A stretch of 15,727 nt of DNA from an uncultured Bacilli bacterium (GCA_947623975.1 CANQHY010000021.1:1-15727); one strand, 5' to 3'; counted from the stretch's first letter, positions 1-7,366 are shown. The notes: generated by a model from the sequence alone, not told the origin. Numbers and translations: made by a program.

Positions 1-1615
1 TAAGTCCCATTACAATGTAATAAGAAGCATTATCAAAAATAGCTTTACCTTGAGTAATTACTGCTTCAGAAGAAAAATCACTTGGTTGTTGCGTAATTAT
101 TATAGTACCTGTATTATATTTTCTTGCACGTCTTTGCACCTGAGCTAAGAAATCAGCACCAAGCGTATTGTTATCACCAAGTAGAACATGGGCTTCATCT
201 ACCATCAAAATGGTATCGACCTCTTTATCAAGACATAAGCCCCAAGCATATTTCAAAATGTTAAAGAATAAAGCATTTTTAACATTTTCTTCAGCATTCA
301 TAAGTTCCTTTATATTAAATGTAATAAAGTCACTATCATGCGTTATAGTAGTATGACCATCAAAATAATATTTTAAATCTCTTGTAAGTGGTCTTATTTT
401 TAATTCTAATCGTTCCATTATATCGCGTTCATGGGTATGATCAGTCATTGAACGAAGGATTGCTATTATTGTTTCATAAACATCCGAGAAAGTTGGATAG
501 TCTTGTGCAGTGTAATCGTAAAAATTAGTATCAAAATCTATGCCAAAACGTTTATAAGTATCTTGTACAACCTCACTAAAAAGTGTTAATACATCTTCTT
601 CAATAGAAGGATCATAATATTTCATAAAAGCTTTCAAAAATTGTAACGTACGTGTTAAAACTGTATAACCAAGCCCTTGTTTTATTTCTTCCTCATCAGC
701 GTCTATTACAATTTGAAGGGGATTAATCATACCATACTCTCCACCTTTACCAAGGTCAATTGTGTCCCCACCAAAAGTTTCGGTCATCTCTTGAAGTTCG
801 TTTTCTGGGTCGATTGCAACTATTTGACAACCATTTCTTATGTGATTTCTAAGTAGAAGTTTAGCCGCCGTTGACTTACCACTTCCAGATGTACCTAGAA
901 GGATAAGATTGGCATTATTTCTATTATTTTCCTTTTTTATCTTATATAAGAACTGGTTAAATAATATAACACCACCTGAAAAGTCAACACCAAGAAGAGC
1001 TGAATATCCAGGATCTTTTATACTATCAAAAATAAATGGGTACATTGCCGCGATAGTAACAGAAGGAATAGGTGTTCCCACTCTATCTTCTATATCTTGT
1101 TTTGGAAATATTGGTATTATTGATTTTAAGGCTTTTTCTTGCTCAAATCTCAAAGAAACTGCACGCATTTCCATTGCATCCAAATAACTTTTTATATTCG
1201 TCTTTTTTAACTCTAATTCCTCTTTTGAATCGGCAATAATCATAATATGCATTTGGAAATCAAAGATTTTAGCTTGACTACCTGCAAGCATCGTGACAAA
1301 AGATTCAAGTGATTCGTAGTCCATACGAATTTTTTCTTGCATGGTTCTATCACGTTCTTCTTGATACTTAACTTTTAACTCCGCTATCTGCTTATTAAGC
1401 ATTTTAGAAACAATTGAAAAAGGAAGAGGGATATGCTTAATAACTATCTTTATACCAGACATACTAGTTAAATTCGCTAGATACCCCTGTGAAATAAATT
1501 TAGGGAAAGAGACCACTGTTAAAATAGTTGCATACTTGTCACTTATAAAAAATTCGCTAGGATAAAATTGCAATCCTTTAGGTGCAATCTGCGATTTGAA
1601 ATTAATTGTACTCAT
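1..1615 (-). CDS. virB4: VirB4-family type IV secretion ATPase (3' end cut off by window edge)
   Basis: Reading down from the ATG at 1615 gives 538 codons with no stop before the left edge, so the C-terminus lies outside the window. VirB4 proteins are AAA+-like ATPases at the cytoplasmic face of type IV secretion systems; they power pilus assembly and substrate transfer. Visible motifs are a Walker A GTSGSGKST at residues 241-249, a Walker B stretch ILMVDEAH with Asp473-Glu474, and a TQQP motif at 508-511, which matches the conserved Gln motif after Walker B in this family. The N-terminal 240 residues form the usual VirB4 N-domain. The start overlaps the stop of the upstream TraC-like gene as ATGA, implying translational coupling; GGTGG lies about 10 bases upstream. 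Family lengths suggest roughly 60-150 residues are missing. A VirD4/TraG-type coupling protein is less likely, because no N-terminal membrane helices are seen and a PrgI gene lies just upstream. Confidence 0.93.
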   Translation of the reverse strand, partial: MSTINFKSQIAPKGLQFYPSEFFISDKYATILTVVSFPKFISQGYLANLTSMSGIKIVIKHIPLPFSIVSKMLNKQIAELKVKYQEERDRTMQEKIRMDYESLESFVTMLAGSQAKIFDFQMHIMIIADSKEELELKKTNIKSYLDAMEMRAVSLRFEQEKALKSIIPIFPKQDIEDRVGTPIPSVTIAAMYPFIFDSIKDPGYSALLGVDFSGGVILFNQFLYKIKKENNRNNANLILLGTSGSGKSTAAKLLLRNHIRNGCQIVAIDPENELQEMTETFGGDTIDLGKGGEYGMINPLQIVIDADEEEIKQGLGYTVLTRTLQFLKAFMKYYDPSIEEDVLTLFSEVVQDTYKRFGIDFDTNFYDYTAQDYPTFSDVYETIIAILRSMTDHTHERDIMERLELKIRPLTRDLKYYFDGHTTITHDSDFITFNIKELMNAEENVKNALFFNILKYAWGLCLDKEVDTILMVDEAHVLLGDNNTLGADFLAQVQRRARKYNTGTIIITQQPSDFSSEAVITQGKAIFDNASYYIVMGL

Positions 1616-2166
1616 ACGTTAGTCACCACCGTTCCGAATTCCGTTGTCTTTCCACCATTCAAGAAATTATCCAAAATTACTCGCAAATCATCATTAGACG
1701 TTTGATTTGCTGAAAGACCACAAGATGCAAGAGAATTTATAAGCATACGGATTCTTTTCTGAATTTTATCTAAATCTTTTTCTTTGAATAATATATAATA
1801 CTCAGTATCAACGACATTGTTATTAATAAAGGAATTTCCTTTATTTATGTCCTCAGCTATTAATTTTCTAATAGCAGGAGATGTCTCTTGGTTATATAAA
1901 AGTTGTAATTGCGACATATAGACAGATATATCTACTGGTCTATCAGCTACCACTAACCAAAACTCAAAATCCATTTGATTATACATGTTCTTCAAGTTAT
2001 TTAATACAGATTGTTGTGAATCATAATCAAGTATAAAAATATTTCTCGGTGATATTTTAACACCAGTCACTTTTTCTTTGGAATTTAAAACAATCATTCC
2101 ATTAGCAATTGATTGAACTGGAATCCAATCTTCAGTATATTTACTTTTTGATTTGTTCGTCGACAT
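1612..2166 (-). CDS. TraC-like protein, probable VirB4 accessory domain
   Basis: This encodes a 184-residue soluble protein with no membrane helix. It starts with a basic, polar leader (MSTNKSKSKYTED), followed by an alpha/beta domain containing IPVQSIANGMIVL and FEFWLVVADRPVDIS. Proteins of this look sit between PrgI and VirB4 in many Gram-positive conjugative and secretion loci and are often called TraC-like. They resemble the N-terminal domain of VirB4, so this may be a split-off or duplicated VirB4 domain at the base of the channel. I chose the ATG at 2166, which overlaps the end of prgI by 26 bases. A longer reading from a TTG at 2211 would overlap by 71 bases and has no better ribosome site. 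Ribosome binding at 2166 is itself modest (AAGGTTGGTG about 8 bases upstream), so coupling to prgI translation is likely. The TGA stop overlaps the virB4 ATG. The family call is from memory of such loci and is moderate. Confidence 0.72.
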   Translation of the reverse strand: MSTNKSKSKYTEDWIPVQSIANGMIVLNSKEKVTGVKISPRNIFILDYDSQQSVLNNLKNMYNQMDFEFWLVVADRPVDISVYMSQLQLLYNQETSPAIRKLIAEDINKGNSFINNNVVDTEYYILFKEKDLDKIQKRIRMLINSLASCGLSANQTSNDDLRVILDNFLNGGKTTEFGTVVTNV

Positions 2167-2470
2167 ATTTATTGCACCAACCTTTCCATACATATCTTTG
2201 TCTGTTAACAAAGTAAAAATTATATATAGCTCCTAAAAGTACCAATATATTATGCTGATATGGTATAGGACAAACTAATAGAAGCGAAATCAAAACTGGC
2301 ATCAAAAGTAATATTGCCACTTTAACATCATCCATATAATCTTGAAATATCAGTAACAAAAACAAAGTTATTGAAAGTCCAACTATGAAGATTACTAAGT
2401 CAACAGGTCTAAAATAACCTAAAATAAGTTTACCCCTATTGGCATTCGCCGGGATTAAATAACGATTCAC
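2141..2470 (-). CDS. prgI: PrgI family protein (VirB3-like type IV secretion membrane subunit)
   Basis: This is a 109-residue protein with a short basic N-terminus (MNRYLIPANANRGK), two closely spaced hydrophobic helices at about residues 24-43 and 50-72, and a basic C-terminal tail after a third weakly hydrophobic stretch. The length, the opening RYLIPANANRGKLILGYF and the position directly upstream of VirB4 genes are typical of PrgI, the Gram-positive counterpart of VirB3, which binds VirB4 at the membrane. The start is GTG at 2470, preceded by TAGGAGGG about 8 bases upstream, a strong site. The virB6-like gene ends 12 bases upstream, so the two are co-transcribed. The end overlaps the TraC-like gene. 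An ATG five bases upstream of the GTG is out of frame and is ignored. Confidence 0.88.
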   Translation of the reverse strand: MNRYLIPANANRGKLILGYFRPVDLVIFIVGLSITLFLLLIFQDYMDDVKVAILLLMPVLISLLLVCPIPYQHNILVLLGAIYNFYFVNRQRYVWKGWCNKYVDEQIKK

Positions 2471-2482
2471 TAGCCATCCCTC

Positions 2483-4621
2483 CTATCTTCTATCTCCAGG
2501 ATTAAATCTTTCATCCGTTCTTTCTGCGTCTTCTCTACTCTGTCTTGCATCAGGATTTGTTCTATTAGCCATTCCTCTTCTTCTTTGTTCAACTGCTAAA
2601 TCTCTATTTTCAAAATCTTCATTTAATTCATCACTAGTTCTAGCATATGGATCGAATCTTTCTCCACGTTGTATTTGTTCTAGTTCTCTTCTTTGTTGTC
2701 TAGCATCATGCAAAGCTTGTCGATTTGCTATTATTTCTCTTGCTGTTTCACTGTCGCCACCATGTATTATTCTTGTACCAAGTGTATCTGCAGCATCACG
2801 AACAGATCCCGTTGCATTGCCAACAGCATTTTGTACAGCCCGTCTTGCCTTTGCAGCATAACCGTTTTCACGTCTTTTCTGTTGCATTTCAGAAGCTTTA
2901 TCTTTCTTAACATTGAATTGTTTTGCAACAGATGACATATCTTCATAATTTTTCTGACTCTTAGTAGCATCTGCTTTAGCTTTCATTGCTTTTTCACGTG
3001 CATCACGAATTTTATCACTATACTCTCTCATCTTATCGTCATATTCTTGTTTCTTATTATTGTATTCTTCAGTTAATTGATCTATAACGTCTTGGGCAGC
3101 GCCTACTGGAATTACTGGTTCTTCCGGTTCTACTGGTTCAGACAATGTTTGTAACAACTCATTATATTCATGCTCTAATTCATCTGCATTATTGGCATCA
3201 TTCATCATTTTATTCTTTGCTTCTTTTAATAAGTCTTCAGTAACTCCCAGTTGACTAGCAGCATTTAATTGTTGTCTATTGGTAGCCCAACGCGTCATAG
3301 AATTTGCAATTCCGCCTTTGTACTTTGAATCTCCTGTTCTAGCAGCACCGGCAGCATCACGGGCTGTGGCCCAAGCATTACTGGATTTTCCCGTACCGGC
3401 CGCACTAAAACCAGCACTTGCACCAGTAGCCATACCTGTAAGGGCTCCACTAGCTCCTCTTCCACTAATAGCACCAGAAACCAATCCTGTAGCACCACCT
3501 GTTAAAGCTCCAGCTAATTTTCCCATTGCACTCGATCCACCATCACCTTTTATTCCCAAGGAATCCTTAATAAACTTTGGTGCTTCTTTTGCAAAAAAGA
3601 TAAGTCCTAGAATAAGTATTACAGTTAAGTAAACCCCTCTTATCGGATTATCAGAAAATGATGGGAAATTATCAAATAACCCTTTTGTCACTATTAATTG
3701 AACCAGCATAAGAATAATATATAGTAAGCCTAATTTAATAAATATATCAAGAAAAGTCGAAATAAGTGATTGCATCCACTTTGAAAAAGTACCATCCTTA
3801 CTAGATTTTGGATCGATAAGTGTCATAATTGGAACTGGTGCAATAATCTCAAGAATTATCATTTTAAAGACCCTTTTAGCAACATCTATCGTAATTCCCA
3901 AAAGCATTACTAACATTAAAACTCCAACTATAGTAGAAATTATGTACATATAACTATATTTATAAACCTTTGCAGCATCTATAACAGATTTATCCTTAAC
4001 TTTACACGTCAAATTTATATTTGCAATAAACTCGCCAATATTTTTAATATAAGGTGTATCATCAATAGTACCAGCACCACACGCTTTATCCAAATCTGGC
4101 GATGGTGCAAAAAAAGCCGAAAGTGTAGCAGAAGACATTACATCAGCAGCCTTTGATATATCATCATCATTGCTGATGCTAACACCTGCATCGCCAGTAT
4201 TTCCTTTTACTCCTAAAAGAACTCTAGGAAGCATAGGTAAAAAAGCTTTTTGTGCTCTTTGGATTAGTCCCTGACCACCATCCGTGGAAAACAAGATGTT
4301 AGGAATGGATATTAAGGCTAATATCATAATTACTGCACGACTAATAAGCTTTGATACTCCCTTTTCGTTCTTACCATTCATTGATTCCGGATTTACAATG
4401 TACTGAAAAAAAGAAAAAGCTAATTTAAATGCCATAAAAACTCCTAAAATAACATATATACGCGAATATATACCGTTCATTATTTCGGAGCTAGTTGTAA
4501 GATTAGATAAATCGAAAATTCCAAATAAAACCCATTTAATCAAAGAATAAACTATCCAGTCAATCCCTGCAAAAAGTGCTCTTAATATGTTCATAATCCA
4601 ACTTTGACCTTGCACACCCAT
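2483..4621 (-). CDS. virB6: VirB6/TrbL-like channel protein with long coiled-coil C-terminal tail
   Basis: This is a 712-residue polytopic protein. Hydrophobic helices are visible at about 12-37, 52-75, 91-111, 224-246, 254-268, 286-311 and 328-345. The core stretch IAPVPIMTLIDPKSSKDG near 259-277, followed by FSKWMQSLISTFLDIFIKL, is characteristic of Gram-positive VirB6/TrbL proteins, which form part of the inner-membrane channel. Residues 112-223 form a loop, probably outside, with exactly two cysteines (181 and 206). After the last helix come a Gly/Ala/Ser-rich stretch (359-411), charged helical segments (about 460-490 and 510-585), a Pro/Glu hinge (495-506) and an Arg/Glu/Asp-rich tail to the end. 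I chose the ATG at 4621, which has GGAG nine bases upstream. An upstream in-frame TTG at 4636 lacks a ribosome site because it overlaps that same GGAG. The tail is as long as the membrane domain. Confidence 0.87.
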   Translation of the reverse strand: MGVQGQSWIMNILRALFAGIDWIVYSLIKWVLFGIFDLSNLTTSSEIMNGIYSRIYVILGVFMAFKLAFSFFQYIVNPESMNGKNEKGVSKLISRAVIMILALISIPNILFSTDGGQGLIQRAQKAFLPMLPRVLLGVKGNTGDAGVSISNDDDISKAADVMSSATLSAFFAPSPDLDKACGAGTIDDTPYIKNIGEFIANINLTCKVKDKSVIDAAKVYKYSYMYIISTIVGVLMLVMLLGITIDVAKRVFKMIILEIIAPVPIMTLIDPKSSKDGTFSKWMQSLISTFLDIFIKLGLLYIILMLVQLIVTKGLFDNFPSFSDNPIRGVYLTVILILGLIFFAKEAPKFIKDSLGIKGDGGSSAMGKLAGALTGGATGLVSGAISGRGASGALTGMATGASAGFSAAGTGKSSNAWATARDAAGAARTGDSKYKGGIANSMTRWATNRQQLNAASQLGVTEDLLKEAKNKMMNDANNADELEHEYNELLQTLSEPVEPEEPVIPVGAAQDVIDQLTEEYNNKKQEYDDKMREYSDKIRDAREKAMKAKADATKSQKNYEDMSSVAKQFNVKKDKASEMQQKRRENGYAAKARRAVQNAVGNATGSVRDAADTLGTRIIHGGDSETAREIIANRQALHDARQQRRELEQIQRGERFDPYARTSDELNEDFENRDLAVEQRRRGMANRTNPDARQSREDAERTDERFNPGDRR

Positions 4622-4654
4622 ACCTATCAACTCCAAACTATATTAACTACTCAG

Positions 4655-4663
4655 ATTATAGCA
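4655..4663 (-). promoter_or_regulatory. Extended -10 promoter for the virB6-prgI-traC-virB4 unit
   Basis: On the minus strand this reads TGCTATAAT, a perfect extended -10 element. The -35 position, 17 bases upstream, is a poor TTTATT, as tolerated when the TGn extension is present. The predicted transcript starts near 4648, leaving about 27 bases before the virB6 ATG. The element sits directly downstream of the AT-only hairpin at 4669-4701, which supports a new transcription unit here. The call rests on motif match only. Confidence 0.6.
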
Positions 4664-4664
4664 T

Positions 4665-4701
4665 AAAAAAAAATAATAATAAATATATTATCATTATTTT
4701 T
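4665..4701 (-). terminator. AT-only hairpin followed by a T-run, possible terminator
   Basis: On the minus strand, 14-base arms at 4688-4701 and 4669-4682 pair around a five-base loop, with one G-U wobble. A run of nine T (4665-4673) forms the end of the second arm and continues past it. The stem has no G-C pairs, so it is weak, but its position 6 bases after the stop of the 397-residue surface protein and just before the next promoter fits an attenuating terminator. Confidence 0.45.
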
Positions 4702-4707
4702 AATTTA

Positions 4708-5901
4708 TTAGTCATAGAATTTTATTGTATACGGATTACTTTCACTACCATTACCTTCTTCGTAAAGAACACGTGATCCTAACATTATAGTAGGTCTAAT
4801 ATTATTTTTGTAAGAACAAATATTAGATTGTACATAATTTCTTGCAACTCCGTAAACTTCGTTGCTATGCTCGCTATTAGCAGTAAGAAGCCACCAATAA
4901 TCGTCAAACTGTGACAAATAATTATAGTTACCACAACTCTTTGAAATAATAGAATTACAATTTGAATCAAGACTAGCACTCATATAATAATAAGCAGGAA
5001 GTAGACCGGCATATTGATTTTCCAAGACTACAGAACACTCTGCGTTGCCGCTTATATCACTATCAGTATTAGTTCTTTTTCCAACACATAAATTCATTGG
5101 GACAGTTAAATACCTTGTCTTAGAACTATATGCTTCTTTGTTCATAAGAGTCAAATCACCTCTATAAAAATCTTCAACCCTTTCCATTGCTCTACTTTTT
5201 ATACCATTTTGTTCGTAAATATTAATTCCTTGACTTTTCTTAAACTCTTCATTGTATCTATCATCCCAAACACTAGTTTTTTGACTATGATTAACAAATA
5301 ACAAAAGCATATCATTATTGTCATTAATAGCCACTATTCGCCAATAATTATCATCAATTTTCACAAAATTATTGACCTCGTCGCCCCTAAACACATATTC
5401 AAAGGTACTATAATTATCACCGTTTCCAAGATCATCTATATCAGTGACAAATTCTCCGTCTCTTCTTTCATAAAGACCACTACCGGATACTACACCATAA
5501 TCGTTGTCTCTTATAACTTGTTCATAAAGATGTGTTGTATTATACTTATTGCCACAACTAAAATTTGGTACATAGTCATAATGCTCACCTTCAGTAAGAT
5601 ATATTTCAACACTACCATTACAATTAACATTAGAATCCTTTGCATAGGAAGATAAATCATTTATATAATCATTTCCAACTAATACCGTTGAAGAAATAGT
5701 CACAGACGTTCCATCATTAACCGGTAGAACTGCTGGATGATCCTTTGCATACTTTTGAGCTGCCTTAACTAATTTCTCTTCTATTTTTTCGTACGAAAGC
5801 TTCGCACCACCAGTAAACAAATTACCAATAAGAATTAAGATAACAATAGCAAAAATAAGCCCCAATAAAATGGCTATATACTTATACATTTTTTTATCCA
5901 C
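4708..5901 (-). CDS. Membrane-anchored surface protein with lectin-like (DUF6273-like) C-terminal domain
   Basis: This is a 397-residue protein. It has a basic start, one hydrophobic helix at about 6-28 (YIAILLGLIFAIVILILIG), an amphipathic segment at 36-57 reminiscent of a pilin-like helix, then a long extracytoplasmic part. The C-terminal half contains FRGDEVNNFVKIDDNYWRIV near 171-190, DYWWLLTAN at 334-342, RPTIML at 369-374 and a closing GNGSESNPYTI. These are hallmarks I associate with DUF6273-like or C-type-lectin/FGE-like surface domains of gut Firmicutes, from memory. Seven cysteines lie outside the membrane (94, 116, 272, 289, 315, 323, 362). The start is GTG at 5901 with AAGAGGTGA about eight bases upstream; a GTG at 5910 is inside that site, and an ATG at 5880 is too far away. 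It lies between the VirB2-like and VirB6-like genes, so a tip, adhesin or surface subunit of the apparatus is a reasonable inference. The substrate is unknown. Confidence 0.7.
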   Translation of the reverse strand: MDKKMYKYIAILLGLIFAIVILILIGNLFTGGAKLSYEKIEEKLVKAAQKYAKDHPAVLPVNDGTSVTISSTVLVGNDYINDLSSYAKDSNVNCNGSVEIYLTEGEHYDYVPNFSCGNKYNTTHLYEQVIRDNDYGVVSGSGLYERRDGEFVTDIDDLGNGDNYSTFEYVFRGDEVNNFVKIDDNYWRIVAINDNNDMLLLFVNHSQKTSVWDDRYNEEFKKSQGINIYEQNGIKSRAMERVEDFYRGDLTLMNKEAYSSKTRYLTVPMNLCVGKRTNTDSDISGNAECSVVLENQYAGLLPAYYYMSASLDSNCNSIISKSCGNYNYLSQFDDYWWLLTANSEHSNEVYGVARNYVQSNICSYKNNIRPTIMLGSRVLYEEGNGSESNPYTIKFYD

Positions 5902-5935
5902 TAAAATCACCTCTTGAAAAGTTATAAAGAAACAA

Positions 5936-5963
5936 ATTGTATTAAAATAATTCTTTGAAACAA
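5936..5963 (-). promoter_or_regulatory. Candidate sigma-A promoter for the surface-protein gene
   Basis: On the minus strand, TTGTTT (5958-5963) and TACAAT (5936-5941) are separated by 16 bases, with the predicted start about 25 bases before the GTG of the surface protein. The -10 matches five of six consensus bases; the -35 is weaker. A terminator lies directly upstream, which makes a promoter here necessary unless there is read-through. Confidence 0.42.
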
Positions 5964-5987
5964 ATACTATCTAAATTTCCTAAATAC

Positions 5988-6012
5988 AAAAAAAGAAAGA
6001 TTTCTTTCTTTT
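5988..6012 (-). terminator. Rho-independent terminator after the VirB2-like gene
   Basis: On the minus strand a nine-base stem (6004-6012 with 5991-5999) closes a four-base loop and is followed by a seven-T run that overlaps its end (5988-5994). The stem begins within the stop codon of the 104-residue protein. Only two pairs are G-C, so partial read-through is likely. Confidence 0.55.
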
Positions 6013-6325
6013 AAGAATTATTCCAACATTGTGCCCAATCTTGAGTATCCTCAACACCTTTAGCAACAAGTCCCATTACTACATCTACGATTGTTACAAC
6101 AAAGAAAACGGCTGCTGCTGCTATTGCACGTTTAACAAGTTTGCTAGTTGCAGCTTTAATCTCTTTGTCATCACTTGCTAACACAGCTTTTCCCAAGTCT
6201 ATTGACCCCATAATTATAAGAATTATAGGAACGGCAATTCTAATAATATTAAAAGCTCCTTTTATTACCGCAACAACTGGACCTAAACCTCCACAGGCAT
6301 CATCTAATATCTGAAATATTTCCAT
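6011..6325 (-). CDS. Small two-helix membrane protein, VirB2/TrbC-like pilin candidate
   Basis: This is a 104-residue protein with two hydrophobic helices, about 27-49 (IIRIAVPIILIIMGSIDLGK) and 67-88 (AIAAAAVFFVVTIVDVVMG), joined by a short charged loop (SDDKEIKAATSKLVKR). This hairpin layout, with a positively charged cytoplasmic loop and both ends outside, is that of VirB2/TrbC-type pilins of type IV secretion systems, although no cleavable signal peptide is evident. The only cysteines are residues 11 and 100, one near each end and predicted on the same side of the membrane. The ATG at 6325 has an excellent ribosome site, GGAGGAG five bases upstream. The gene is flanked by its own promoter (6351-6379) and terminator (5988-6012), as expected for an abundant subunit. 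Position next to surface-protein and VirB6 genes supports the pilin reading. It could instead be another small channel subunit. Confidence 0.68.
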   Translation of the reverse strand: MEIFQILDDACGGLGPVVAVIKGAFNIIRIAVPIILIIMGSIDLGKAVLASDDKEIKAATSKLVKRAIAAAAVFFVVTIVDVVMGLVAKGVEDTQDWAQCWNNS

Positions 6326-6350
6326 AAAAACTCCTCCAAACCTAAATAAA

Positions 6351-6379
6351 ATAATACTATACTAGCCAAATTTTGTCAA
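6351..6379 (-). promoter_or_regulatory. Near-consensus sigma-A promoter for the VirB2-like gene
   Basis: On the minus strand, TTGACA (6374-6379, perfect) and TATTAT (6351-6356, five of six) are separated by exactly 17 bases. It begins 22 bases after the stop of tadZ, and the predicted start is about 15-20 bases before the VirB2-like start codon. It is among the best promoter matches in the window. Confidence 0.78.
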
Positions 6380-6400
6380 CTAACAACACAATTTAAATGT

Positions 6401-7360
6401 TTAGTTTCTCATCATTCCAAGTTTAATCAACAAACCTGATACATCTGCAGAACTTTCTCTATCGTCAAATGGTGGTAAAACCGCGAAAATATTTATGCCA
6501 GCCTCCGATGCAAATTCTTTAATGTCAGCAGCTTTTAAAACGCTTCTATTGATGATAACTTTTTTATCTTTAAGTCTAGAAAATATTGCTTTATCACGTA
6601 ACATCAATTTATTTAGTTTAATTATAGAAGGTTCTATTAAATATATAGTCTCATCGCAAACATTATCTTCATAATCATTTAAATCAACCAATATATAATT
6701 ATAGTTTTTAGCTTTCAAAAGCTCCGTTGCAAGCGCACCTTTATCAGTAGAAGACATATTCTTATCTCCAAAGAAAGCAAAATCACGTTTGCCTACCTCA
6801 AGAGCCAACACAGAAAAATTACGATTTTCAAGTTCTTTTTTCATCATATAAACAAGAGTAGAAGAACCAGCACCATCAGTAACATTCTTCACTCCCAATG
6901 TTCTAATTCCACTTAAAACAGTCTCAACTGTACCATTACTATCACTACTTTTTGCAACAACAGTAGGAGCATTATTTTGCTCAATCTGGTGAAGATGTGC
7001 AACATCTTTATACGTATTTGGATTTTCTAATAAATACATTACTCCTTCAGCATTTGTAGTGAAATTGTAATATCCCATAGATATGAGCTTTGATAGGAAA
7101 TAATTATTAGCGACCGTTGATGTTGGAGGAATCAACAAAATAATTTTATCAATAGCAAGTCCTATAGAAAGTTTTTGATAAGTAGCTATATCCTCACAAT
7201 TCTGTAACGCCGTAATATCGATAATCATATGTGCAAAAAAGAAATTAGTAAATGTACTAACTAATTCATCAGCTGAAAAAGTACCACGCAATGTTTTAAT
7301 TATTTCTATATTAAGAGAAGACAGAACGTTATCCTGCCCATTAACCACTAATACATTCAT
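6401..7360 (-). CDS. tadZ: TadZ/CpaE-like ParA-superfamily protein with degenerate P-loop
   Basis: This is a 319-residue soluble protein. Residues 1-120 look like an atypical receiver-type fold (MNVLVVNGQD, IIDIT near 46-50, IILLIPP near 73-79). Residues about 150-319 form a MinD/ParA-like domain. Its P-loop position reads DGAGSST at 162-168, without the two lysines of a deviant Walker A motif, so ATP binding is doubtful. A Walker-B-like YILVDL lies at 222-227. TadZ/CpaE proteins localise the Tad machinery at the pole or inner membrane, and loss of the canonical lysine has been described in the family. The start is ATG at 7360, six bases after the tadE-like stop, with GAGGGTAGG upstream. It shares a transcription unit with the pilin and the minor pilin rather than preceding tadA as in many loci. 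Confidence 0.75.
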   Translation of the reverse strand: MNVLVVNGQDNVLSSLNIEIIKTLRGTFSADELVSTFTNFFFAHMIIDITALQNCEDIATYQKLSIGLAIDKIILLIPPTSTVANNYFLSKLISMGYYNFTTNAEGVMYLLENPNTYKDVAHLHQIEQNNAPTVVAKSSDSNGTVETVLSGIRTLGVKNVTDGAGSSTLVYMMKKELENRNFSVLALEVGKRDFAFFGDKNMSSTDKGALATELLKAKNYNYILVDLNDYEDNVCDETIYLIEPSIIKLNKLMLRDKAIFSRLKDKKVIINRSVLKAADIKEFASEAGINIFAVLPPFDDRESSADVSGLLIKLGMMRN

Positions 7361-7366
7361 ACTAAC

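Noticed and set aside
909..1187. Plus-strand open frame of 92 residues
   Set aside because: It is antisense to the VirB4 region just before Walker A, and it lacks a ribosome site.
2167..2211. Extended TTG start for the TraC-like gene
   Set aside because: It deepens the overlap with prgI to 71 bases with no recognisable ribosome site; the ATG at 2166 is simpler.
3279..3632. 117-residue plus-strand open frame rich in Ala and Pro
   Set aside because: It is the mirror of the Gly/Ala-rich segment of the VirB6-like gene, has no ribosome site, and lies wholly inside a well-supported minus-strand gene.
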